From NCBI GenBank assembly GCA_030765645.1, contig JAVCCE010000015.1, positions 204,320 through 268,319 on the forward strand: a stretch of 64,000 nt of DNA. Reading direction: 5' to 3'. The position numbers were made by a program, and so were the translations under genes. The DNA is from Candidatus Hinthialibacter antarcticus (GTDB taxonomy: Bacteria; Hinthialibacterota; Hinthialibacteria; Hinthialibacterales; Hinthialibacteraceae). The notes below the pieces were generated by a model. The model made no database searches. It was not told where the DNA came from and saw only the letters and a list, made by a program, of their open reading frames with translations. Below, piece after piece: positions 1 through 7,468 of the stretch. Within the stretch, counting starts at the first letter, position 1. The number at the start of each line of letters is the position of its first letter.

Positions 1-399
1 GGCGAAAAATTACCTCCGCTGGAATGGCTGGAATGGGTGGACCAATACGCAGAGGAAAACCAACTCGATCCACTGTTGGTGTGGGCGCTGATCGACGTGG
101 AATCGTCATGGCGAAAAGACGTGATCTCGCACAAAGGCGCACAAGGGTTGATGCAACTCATGCCCGGCACCGCCAAAGACGTTGACGTCACCGATCCGTT
201 TAATCCAGAAGAAAACATTCGCGGCGGCACACGCTATATCCGTTTCTTATTAGACATCTTCAATGATGAGGACAAAGCGCTGGCGGCCTACAACACCGGG
301 CCGGGCCGGGTTGAACGCAGCGGCGTCACTGGCGCAGGCCAGCGCTATATCGAAAAAGTACGCACCCGCTTACAGAAACTCGAAACGCGGTTCGGGTGA
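1..399 (+). CDS. Lytic transglycosylase, SLT domain (5' end outside window)
   Basis: The frame is open from base 1, so the N-terminus lies outside the window and the GTG at 37 need not be the start. The visible 132 residues are a Slt70/MltC-type lytic transglycosylase domain, which cleaves peptidoglycan glycan strands in the periplasm. Visible family marks are ALIDVESSW with the catalytic Glu, the GAQGLMQLMP block, the N-I-R-G-G-T-R-Y-I segment and AAYNTGPG. The protein ends soon after the domain (QRYIEKVRTRL), as is usual. Any signal peptide cannot be judged. The family call is secure; the subclass is not. Confidence 0.9.
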   Translation, partial: GEKLPPLEWLEWVDQYAEENQLDPLLVWALIDVESSWRKDVISHKGAQGLMQLMPGTAKDVDVTDPFNPEENIRGGTRYIRFLLDIFNDEDKALAAYNTGPGRVERSGVTGAGQRYIEKVRTRLQKLETRFG

Positions 400-537
400 C
401 GTTGAACCCGTCGCCGTTCTGTTCGTCCTGGTTTGATTTGCATCGCCGCCAGCGAACGCGACGCCAGCGTGATAGAAAATTCGTGTTCACGAGATCGAAT
501 CAGCCTTCCATGTCAGTGCGCAAACTCCGCCTCACAA

Positions 538-566
538 TTGCTCTTATTCACAGGTTGGCGTACACT
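538..566 (+). promoter_or_regulatory. Predicted sigma-70 promoter for small membrane protein / Rrf2
   Basis: A -35 box TTGCTC (538-543) and a -10 box TACACT (561-566) are separated by exactly 17 bases. Transcription would start near 573, just before the ATGs at 575 and 593. This is pattern matching only. Confidence 0.4.
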
Positions 567-592
567 ACTCTATCATGTTAATTCAAGGAACG

Positions 593-754
593 ATGTTTAC
601 CATTTTATTACTGGGCGCCGTGATTGGCTTAGGCGTTGCCAGCGGATATCTATTGGGCAAACGCCGCAAACGGCCCTTGCCGCCTGAAAGTGGTTCAGGC
701 TGGACGAACAACGCCATTCGCAGGCAAGGCGAATCCGGCAAGGGAATTCGATAA
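593..754 (+). CDS. Small single-pass membrane protein (53 aa)
   Basis: This short frame begins at ATG 593 with AAGGA 7 bases upstream. An in-frame ATG at 575 is an alternative start. It reads MFTILLLGAVIGLGVASGY, a clear membrane segment, followed by LLGKRRKRP, a basic cytoplasmic-looking stretch, and a polar tail. The family is not recognised. The stop lies 7 bases before the Rrf2 start, so the two are probably translated together. Codons such as GGC, GCC and CGC match the neighbouring genes. The overlapping opposite-strand frame lacks these properties. Confidence 0.6.
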   Translation: MFTILLLGAVIGLGVASGYLLGKRRKRPLPPESGSGWTNNAIRRQGESGKGIR

Positions 755-761
755 GAGGCTG

Positions 762-1208
762 ATGAAATTTTCCAAAACCACTGATTACGCGTTGCGGGTC
801 ATGATTGCGCTGGCGAAAGCGGGCGAGGAACGATTGAGCCTGCAAGTATTGGCGAAGCGCGAGGGCATTCCCCGCAAGTTTCTCGAACACGTCGTTCGCA
901 ACCTCAAAGAGGCCGAATTGCTGAAAAGCAGCCCCGGCCCCAAAGGCGGCTATTCACTCAGGGAACCGCCCGCGCTGATTTCTATCAGCCGCATATTGAT
1001 CGCCTCGCAGGGCCCCTTGCTTTCGACCGAACACATGGACGGCGAAGGCTTGCCCGAACACGCCAAAGAGCCGGTCGTGCGCTTACGCCGGGTGATGGAA
1101 GAAATCCGCATGTTCGCGCGGCAGCGGTTGGAGTCGATTACCCTCGCTGACCTCGCCCACGTCGAAGAAGCCGGCGTCGACAAAGACGTCATCATGTATT
1201 ACATCTAA
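762..1208 (+). CDS. Rrf2-family transcription regulator, cysteine-free
   Basis: The 148-residue product has the Rrf2 winged helix: MKFSKTTDYALRVMIALA at the N-terminus, a recognition-helix region around GIPRKFLEHVVRNL, and the wing GPKGGYSL. Rrf2 proteins such as IscR and NsrR usually sense Fe-S clusters through three cysteines. This protein contains no cysteine, so it either senses something else or acts without a ligand, as in the CymR-like branch. The upstream ATG at 636 would run through the small membrane protein gene, so ATG 762 is chosen. folK begins 4 bases downstream, suggesting co-transcription. Confidence 0.88.
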   Translation: MKFSKTTDYALRVMIALAKAGEERLSLQVLAKREGIPRKFLEHVVRNLKEAELLKSSPGPKGGYSLREPPALISISRILIASQGPLLSTEHMDGEGLPEHAKEPVVRLRRVMEEIRMFARQRLESITLADLAHVEEAGVDKDVIMYYI

Positions 1209-1212
1209 TCTC

Positions 1213-1740
1213 GTGTCAAATAAAACAACATTGGCTTACATAGCGCTTGGGTCGAATTTGGGCGACCGGGAAGCGCTCATTGATCAGGCCATTGAGCAAA
1301 TCCATCGGGACGCTGCCATTCTGGGATTGCGATGTTCGCCTCTCTACGAAACCGCTGCGGTTGAAATCGGCGACGCCCCGGCGTTTATCAACGGCGTGAT
1401 TGAAGCGCAGACATCGCTCGCGCCGGAGGACTTGTTGCAGCGTCTATTATCAATTGAACACACAATGGGGAGAGAACGCCCCGCTGACGGAGGACATGCC
1501 TCGCGCACCATTGACCTCGACCTGTTGCTTTTTGGCGACCAGATCATCCATACGCCCGCGCTACAAGTTCCCCATCCGCGCATGAACGAGCGACGCTTTG
1601 TCTTGCAACCGCTGGCGGACCTCTGCCCTGATCTCACTCCCCCGGGGCAACAATACAGCATCGCCGAATTGCTCAACCAAACGCCGCCCGACAAAAACAG
1701 CAAGCGCGTCCGGGAAGCGAAACAATGGGCGGAGAAATGA
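1213..1740 (+). CDS. folK: 6-hydroxymethyl-dihydropterin pyrophosphokinase
   Basis: FolK transfers pyrophosphate from ATP to 6-hydroxymethyl-7,8-dihydropterin in folate synthesis. The 175 residues show the family marks: ALGSNLGDR at the N-terminus, the YETAAV segment, the ATP/Mg site TIDLDLLLFGD, and HPRMNERRFVLQPLADL. The start is GTG 1213, 4 bases after the Rrf2 gene. The stop TGA overlaps the ATG of the next gene (ATGA), which indicates translational coupling. The length is normal for monofunctional HPPK. No folP or folB is seen here. Confidence 0.95.
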   Translation: MSNKTTLAYIALGSNLGDREALIDQAIEQIHRDAAILGLRCSPLYETAAVEIGDAPAFINGVIEAQTSLAPEDLLQRLLSIEHTMGRERPADGGHASRTIDLDLLLFGDQIIHTPALQVPHPRMNERRFVLQPLADLCPDLTPPGQQYSIAELLNQTPPDKNSKRVREAKQWAEK

Positions 1741-3107
1741 CGCAAACATCATCGCCGGTTCGCGGCGCGGTCGGGTTAATTACGCTCGGCGTGTTGAGCG
1801 CATTGGGCTACGTCTATCTGTTTCGCTTGTCGCTCGAAGACCTGTCGCCGCGCACCAGCCAGCCGGAACTGATTACGCTTTTTCTGATTACTTATTTCAT
1901 CTTGTTCGGCCTTTACCTATTGCTGATTACGCCCTTGGTTTGGAAACCGGGCCTCGACCCTCGCCACCTGTGGTTCGGCATCGCCTTCGGGCTGCTATTC
2001 CGGGCGATCCTGCTGCCCAGCGATTTGATTTTAGAAAATGATATTTACCGCTATTTGTGGGACGGTCACACGCAACACCAAGGCGTAAACCCCTATCGCT
2101 ACGCGCCCTCGGAGCCTGAAACCCGCGACTACCGGACAGACTATTTTCAGCAGATCAATTACAAGTACGTCCCGACCATTTATCCGCCGACGTTGCAGAT
2201 GATTTTCTTTCTATCAGAAGGCGTATATCCCGGCAGCGTCGTCGGCATGAAATTCATCTTGTTAATCTTCGACGCGCTAACGATTTTCTTGTTGCTGTCG
2301 TTGCTGGAAGCGCTCAACAAGCCGCCGGAGTGGTGCCTGATTTACGCCTGGTCGCCGCTGGTGATAAAAGAGGTCGCGAACTCCGGCCATGCCGATACGG
2401 TCAGCGCGTGTTTATTGGTCGGGTTCTTTCTGCTGCTGGCAAAGGGGAAACCGCTGTGCAGCGCAGCCGTGTTGGCGGCGATGACGCTGACCAAATTCTT
2501 CGGCGTGTTTCTCTTGCCGCTATTGCATCGGCAATGGAACTATTGGACGTATGTATTTTTTTTCGCAGCGATTTTATTTCTCTATGCGCCGTTTCTCGCG
2601 CCCGGCGTGAACCCATTTGCGGGCTTTATGGCGTTCTCAAATGAATGGCAGTTTAACGCGGGCGTGTATGAGTTGTTCTCATTTTCGTTTGCACGGTTTG
2701 GCGGGTTTGAGCCAGGCGCCGCCTCGATGCTTACACGACGAACCCTGTTCGCCTTGGTTCTTCTCACTGCCGCATGGCAGGCGTTGCGTCTCTATTGGCG
2801 CCCCGGCCTTGAACAAACGATGCGCTCTACGTTCATTGTGCTCGGTGCGCTACTTCTCTGCTCTCCGGTTATGAACCCCTGGTATCTGGTGTGGATGGTC
2901 CCGCTGATGTGTGTGTTCCCAAACAAAAGTTGGATCGCGCTGACCGGGTTGGTCTTTTTATCCTATACCTATTATTACGACCTCAGTTTCCCCTGGTGGG
3001 TGAAGGCGACCGAGTTCGGCGTGTTCTTTTTTCTATTGCTCGACGACGCTTTGCCCTGGCGAAGAAATGGTGCGCCTGTAGCCCTGCCGACTCTTAGTAG
3101 CCGTTGA
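1737..3107 (+). CDS. GT-C type polytopic membrane glycosyltransferase (GT87/DUF2029-like)
   Basis: The 456-residue protein has about ten hydrophobic segments. It carries the motif DIYRYLWDGHTQHQGVNPY (about residues 100-120) followed by YPPTLQ, typical of polyprenyl-phosphate-sugar dependent mannosyl- or glucosyltransferases of the DUF2029/GT87 kind. Such enzymes move a sugar from a lipid carrier to an acceptor on the outer face of the inner membrane. Start ATG 1737 overlaps the folK stop and has GGCGGAG upstream. An in-frame ATG lies at 1725. The end overlaps the convergent pseudopilin gene by 14 bases. The donor and acceptor cannot be read from sequence. Confidence 0.8.
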   Translation: MTQTSSPVRGAVGLITLGVLSALGYVYLFRLSLEDLSPRTSQPELITLFLITYFILFGLYLLLITPLVWKPGLDPRHLWFGIAFGLLFRAILLPSDLILENDIYRYLWDGHTQHQGVNPYRYAPSEPETRDYRTDYFQQINYKYVPTIYPPTLQMIFFLSEGVYPGSVVGMKFILLIFDALTIFLLLSLLEALNKPPEWCLIYAWSPLVIKEVANSGHADTVSACLLVGFFLLLAKGKPLCSAAVLAAMTLTKFFGVFLLPLLHRQWNYWTYVFFFAAILFLYAPFLAPGVNPFAGFMAFSNEWQFNAGVYELFSFSFARFGGFEPGAASMLTRRTLFALVLLTAAWQALRLYWRPGLEQTMRSTFIVLGALLLCSPVMNPWYLVWMVPLMCVFPNKSWIALTGLVFLSYTYYYDLSFPWWVKATEFGVFFFLLLDDALPWRRNGAPVALPTLSSR

Positions 3108-3732
3108 TGATTTCGCAGTATGAATCAATGAACGGGCCGCCTTTGGGGCCGACCCATAAAATATCGCCGTAACTGACCAACCCGTTGGTCGGGTTATACA
3201 CAAACAATGGCGAGCCTGCCGGACAGCCCTCGGCAGCATTGTTAAATTCACGCCCGCCCGCATAACTGTTGACGCCGTCAGGCCCCCAGCCGTTGATGCG
3301 AAACTGATGTCCCCAGGCGTCCGGGTCGACCTCGTTATCGCCGTTGGTGACCTCGACATAATCATAGGCGTCGCCCCACTGCTCCAACTCGGCTTCGTCT
3401 TCATAATTAACGAACGGGTCAATCGGAACCTGCCCGATGTATGCGACAGGCGTTGTCAGGCGGTAATAGCGAATCACGAGCGGGTGCATGTGATCGTCAA
3501 CATTGACCCACGCCCGCGCCTGCCGCCAGGGCGGATAAACTTTGTGGTCGAGACGATAGGCTTCGAGCGATTCACTGATATATTTCATATCGGTAAGATT
3601 TTGCGATAACTTCGCCCGTACCTGGGCGATCATAAATTTCGGGACAGCCATCGTGGCAAGGATCACCAGAATCCCGATGACAATCAGCACTTCAACAAAA
3701 CTGAATGCGGACGTATGACGGCGAAAATTCAC
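3094..3732 (-). CDS. Type II secretion-type pseudopilin (GspG-like), Ala at -1
   Basis: The 212-residue product starts at GTG 3732, which has AGGAG 8 bases upstream. The TTG at 3783 would add a poorly supported extension. It has a class III signal HTSA|FSFVEVLIV with Glu at +5 and a long hydrophobic helix, then a GspG-like region (SQNLTDMKYISESLEAYRLDHKVYPPW). Prepilin peptidase would cut before Phe, but Ala replaces the usual Gly at -1. The C-terminal half is a soluble domain of the kind found in orphan pseudopilins of heterotrophic candidate phyla. No T2SS core genes are adjacent. The role is unknown. Confidence 0.85.
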   Translation of the reverse strand: MNFRRHTSAFSFVEVLIVIGILVILATMAVPKFMIAQVRAKLSQNLTDMKYISESLEAYRLDHKVYPPWRQARAWVNVDDHMHPLVIRYYRLTTPVAYIGQVPIDPFVNYEDEAELEQWGDAYDYVEVTNGDNEVDPDAWGHQFRINGWGPDGVNSYAGGREFNNAAEGCPAGSPLFVYNPTNGLVSYGDILWVGPKGGPFIDSYCEIINGY

Positions 3733-3814
3733 GCAACAAACTCCTACAGGCGAATTCAAAATGCTTCTTTTATAGGATATCAACTTTTATAGAAAATGTC
3801 GCCTGTGTTTTCGC

Positions 3815-3842
3815 TTGACAAAGCTTCGTGTATTCTTAATCG
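3815..3842 (+). promoter_or_regulatory. Predicted sigma-70 promoter for the YfhO-family gene
   Basis: A consensus -35 TTGACA (3815-3820) and TAATCG (3837-3842) are separated by 16 bases. The -10 is weak. It lies in the 184-base divergent gap between the pseudopilin and the YfhO-family gene. Confidence 0.35.
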
Positions 3843-3916
3843 TTTACAAAGCGGGCAAATACGGAGTACGCTTTCGTAAGCCAAAAGACCAGAGCGAATG
3901 AGAACCCGGGCTAACT

Positions 3917-6900
3917 ATGAACCAGACGCAAAACCGCACAAATGAACTATGGGTGTTCGCCTTCACGCTGGCGGCGATGATCGCGCTGTTTTGGTGGCGG
4001 GTGTGGACGCCCTTCGCCGCCGACCGCATGCACTTCACCGACGACATTCTCATCAAAGATTTCGCCACCCGCATGGGCATGTTCCGCACGGCGCTGTCAG
4101 GCAGCCTGCCGCTGTGGGACCCCTATCAATTCGGCGGCTGGCCCGGCGTCGCCAATTGCGAGGCGGGTTTTTTCTATCCGTTCCATTGGCTGATGGCGCC
4201 GTTCATCGGCTGGCCCGAAACCGCGTACCTGATTGCGCAGCTGACCGTGATGCTGCATCTCTTCATTGCGGGCATGGGCGCCTACCGTCTTTCGCGTGAA
4301 ATAGGCCTGTCGCCCTGGGGCGCGGCGCTGTGCGCGATTGCGTTTACCTTTTGCGGGTTCCACTGCGCCCATAAAAAACATACGAATATGTTGTTTGCGT
4401 TAGTTTGGTTTCCGTGGCTGCTCTTGTGGGCGGAACGCTGGGCGCGTTCGCCGCAGGCACGCTCATTATGGCCGATGACGCTTTTATTGGCGCTGGCATT
4501 TTTGGCCGGACACCCACAGGCCGCGCTCTATATGTCGTTGCTCTTAATTGCGCGGATGCTCTACGGCGTCTGGACGCAAACCCAAGACGCGCCGCGCACC
4601 GCCGCCGTCTTATTCAAACGCTGCCTGCCCATTGCGGTCCCGTTCGCCGTTGGCTTCGCTATCGCTGCCGCGCAGTGGTTCCCCACGCTTGAAATGATTG
4701 CGTTGGGTGAACGCGCCGAGGCGGGGCAATTCGCGCGCAGCACCGAATTTTCCATGCCGCCGTATGAACTGATCGACGCCGTGTTGCCCGAGGCCTTACG
4801 CAACTGGTCGCAGGTGGAAGTGTTCTATTGGGGAATCATTCCGCTCCTGTTGGCGCTGTTCACCGTGCTGCGGGGCAACTTGAACGCCTTTGAAAAATAT
4901 TTGTTGGCGTCTGGATTGATCGCCATTGGCCTTTCGATGGGCGAATGGATGTTTCTCTATGACATCAGTTACGTACTGGTTCCCGGCGTGGCCTGGGTCC
5001 GGGCCCCCAGCCGCTGGATCTATTTCGCCAGTTTGCCCGTCGCCTTTTTTGCGGGCGCCGGGCTGGATTGGGTCCGCGCAAATGCTGCGCGTATGCACGA
5101 CTCCAACGAAGCGCGTCTGTTCTACCGCGTGGTTTCCGGCGCGGGGGCGTTGCTTATTATTGTTCTGTTGCTAGTTGTATTGATGAATACCATTAACGCA
5201 GGCGGCGGCGCTGCCACCGATGAAATTTCTCAGCGCCTTTTGATTAGCGTGATCTGGCTGGCGTTTTTCGCTGGAGCGTTTTTCTTGCTGCTGCGTCTCG
5301 TCCAAACCGGCAAATGCCCGCCCACCGCGTTCGCGGTCTGCATCATCGCGCTGGCCTGGATCGACCTGGGCGTTCATTACCGCAATCTCGATCTCGCGCC
5401 CGGCGCCGGCGGCTATCCGGCTGACCCGCTGGTGGATGAAGTGCGCAGCCTCACCTGGAACCACCGCGCGAAAGTATTTCTCGGCGGCGGCGGTATTCGC
5501 AATCAATATCACGGCGCCGCGCAAGGGTTTTATGAACTCGACGGCAACTCGCCGCTGACGCCGCAAATCAACCTGTCGCTGCGGCAAGACACAGCTCTGG
5601 TAAATCCTGACAACCCCAACCTCACGTTATTACAAATGTGCGGCGTCGGCGCCATTGTGAACGATTCGCGCCGATTACCGTTAGAGTACGAATGGCGACT
5701 GCCGTTTTTATATCTCTCTCAGACGCCGCCCATTCGCGCCCGCGCAACCCGCGATGTGTTCCAAACCGATTTAGAAACGCAGCGCGAACTGTTGGCGCTG
5801 CAATCGTTCCCCTACAACGATGTAGTTCTTGTTGAAACGGATGACGCGACAAACGCGAAGCCAGTCCCGGCGCAAGACGCCGTCTTTTGCAAACCGTTTC
5901 TGCTCGCCAGCGCGTCCGCCAACGCGGTCAAGCATGGCGCCTATCTCATCATCAACGGCGAGAATGTGTTTGACGAACTGGTCCCGCCGGATGATTCCGC
6001 AGCGGGTTATTATTTTGCGGTGGCGCACCCAAAAACCGGCATGATCGAAAAGAAGGGCTATTTCAACTTGATGTTCAGCATCAGCGTGCCCGGTTACCCC
6101 GAGCATGAACGGATGGCGAATTTTATCGAATCCGTGCCGGAAGGGCGCATCGTGTTCGCCGCCGTGCGCGATAACGCCAGCGACCATTTACTCGCTCAAG
6201 GCCTGGGCGTGTTCCGCGCCATTGGCGCTTCGGTGGATGTACGAACCACGTTTCGCCTCGCTCACGCTGTGGTCGGCGTCAAAGGGGCGCCGCTGGGTTC
6301 CGCCCTGGAAGTCGCGTCCGCTACCGAAGCGCTCGTGCTTCAATCCAACAAAAAAATGTATATCAGCGGCAGTAAATCGCAACAGCCCAAGCCCGACTGG
6401 ATCGCGACAGGCACTTTCGCCGAAGACTGGTACCGGTTATTTGAAGACATCCATGATACGCGTTTTGCTCCCTGGAAATACGCGGGCGTGGTACCTCCGG
6501 CCACAGAAACGCCGCCCATTGTCGCGCCGATGGTTGTGTTTTCATCCATCCAACCCTGGGAGTCGCTCGACGGTGACATGCAGGTCGGCAAGGCGGGCAT
6601 TCTCATCGGCGGCGTTGACCATTCGCTGAACAAACGCGGCTATAACCTGGTCGCCTACAACGCGGGCGCGCAGAAGGTTATTGCCTCAGAGAATTTTGAC
6701 TTGGCGGATGATCTTGATTTAAATAATCCGCAAAATTCTTACGTCAAAGACCCGCCTGCGGAAAATATCCGTATGCGCGAATTCATCGAGGACGCGCCCG
6801 ACGGGACGTACATTCTCGGCGCGCTCTGCGGCGAAGGGACGGATTTATTGTTACGGAAAACGGTTGATCTGTTGCGTGAAAATGGCTCGCAGTTTGAATA

Positions 6901-7468
6901 TCATCTCGAACCTGACAGCCGAAAACACCTGTCTCACGCGTTCGTCATGATTAAAGGAACCACGCAATGCTCAGAAACATTTCAATGGCAGGGGCCGGAT
7001 TCAATCGCCTTCACCCGCTACCCCAACGGCCCGGCGTTGACGCGAACCGACTTCATTCAGCCGCGTGAACAAAACATACCCGCAGACCCGGTCAAAGAAT
7101 TATTTGAGAAGACCTACGACCCGGCGGCGAACGATGCTTCCGTTGCTCAAGTGTGGCTGGTGGATGAGCCAACCCCCAACCGCCTGCTGGCCTCCGGCAG
7201 TTCGGAATCAGGCGGGACGGTTCTATTTGGCGAAATCGCCTATCCCGGTTGGAAGGCGTACGTCGATGGGCGCCCGCAGCCGATTCAACGGATCAATTAC
7301 TTTTTCCGGGGCGTCAAAGTCGAAGCGGGGGCGCACCAGATCGAACTGGTGTATCAACCCGCGAGTTTTATCTTAGGAGCGGTCGTTTCGTTAATCGCAG
7401 CCATCGCGACTCTGATTTGGGGCTGGTTGATTTTTCGGTCGAACAGGTCGCGCGACGCATCAATGTAA
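3917..7468 (+). CDS. YfhO-family membrane protein with two internal ILEI/FAM3-like domains (1183 aa)
   Basis: The N-terminal ~490 residues are a polytopic GT-C-like YfhO region, with the loop LPLWDPYQFGGWPG after the first membrane helix. The C-terminus has the YfhO signature YPGWKAYVDG, NYFFRGVKVEAGAHQIELVY and a last membrane helix. YfhO proteins are thought to glycosylate cell-surface polymers. Unusually, the extracytoplasmic part holds two copies of a FAM3/ILEI (PANDER)-like module, about residues 665-800 and 888-1022. Copy 1 shows LIINGENVFDE, ANFIESVPEGRIVFAAVRD and VVGVKGAP; copy 2 shows EFIEDAPDGTYILGALCGEG and FVMIKGT. No good ribosome site precedes ATG 3917. The last 9 bases overlap the convergent kinase gene. 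Confidence 0.85.
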   Translation: MNQTQNRTNELWVFAFTLAAMIALFWWRVWTPFAADRMHFTDDILIKDFATRMGMFRTALSGSLPLWDPYQFGGWPGVANCEAGFFYPFHWLMAPFIGWPETAYLIAQLTVMLHLFIAGMGAYRLSREIGLSPWGAALCAIAFTFCGFHCAHKKHTNMLFALVWFPWLLLWAERWARSPQARSLWPMTLLLALAFLAGHPQAALYMSLLLIARMLYGVWTQTQDAPRTAAVLFKRCLPIAVPFAVGFAIAAAQWFPTLEMIALGERAEAGQFARSTEFSMPPYELIDAVLPEALRNWSQVEVFYWGIIPLLLALFTVLRGNLNAFEKYLLASGLIAIGLSMGEWMFLYDISYVLVPGVAWVRAPSRWIYFASLPVAFFAGAGLDWVRANAARMHDSNEARLFYRVVSGAGALLIIVLLLVVLMNTINAGGGAATDEISQRLLISVIWLAFFAGAFFLLLRLVQTGKCPPTAFAVCIIALAWIDLGVHYRNLDLAPGAGGYPADPLVDEVRSLTWNHRAKVFLGGGGIRNQYHGAAQGFYELDGNSPLTPQINLSLRQDTALVNPDNPNLTLLQMCGVGAIVNDSRRLPLEYEWRLPFLYLSQTPPIRARATRDVFQTDLETQRELLALQSFPYNDVVLVETDDATNAKPVPAQDAVFCKPFLLASASANAVKHGAYLIINGENVFDELVPPDDSAAGYYFAVAHPKTGMIEKKGYFNLMFSISVPGYPEHERMANFIESVPEGRIVFAAVRDNASDHLLAQGLGVFRAIGASVDVRTTFRLAHAVVGVKGAPLGSALEVASATEALVLQSNKKMYISGSKSQQPKPDWIATGTFAEDWYRLFEDIHDTRFAPWKYAGVVPPATETPPIVAPMVVFSSIQPWESLDGDMQVGKAGILIGGVDHSLNKRGYNLVAYNAGAQKVIASENFDLADDLDLNNPQNSYVKDPPAENIRMREFIEDAPDGTYILGALCGEGTDLLLRKTVDLLRENGSQFEYHLEPDSRKHLSHAFVMIKGTTQCSETFQWQGPDSIAFTRYPNGPALTRTDFIQPREQNIPADPVKELFEKTYDPAANDASVAQVWLVDEPTPNRLLASGSSESGGTVLFGEIAYPGWKAYVDGRPQPIQRINYFFRGVKVEAGAHQIELVYQPASFILGAVVSLIAAIATLIWGWLIFRSNRSRDASM

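Noticed and set aside
762..1208. Rrf2 protein as the NsrR that binds the 57525 operator
   Set aside because: It has no cysteine, so it cannot hold the NO-sensing iron-sulfur cluster expected of NsrR.
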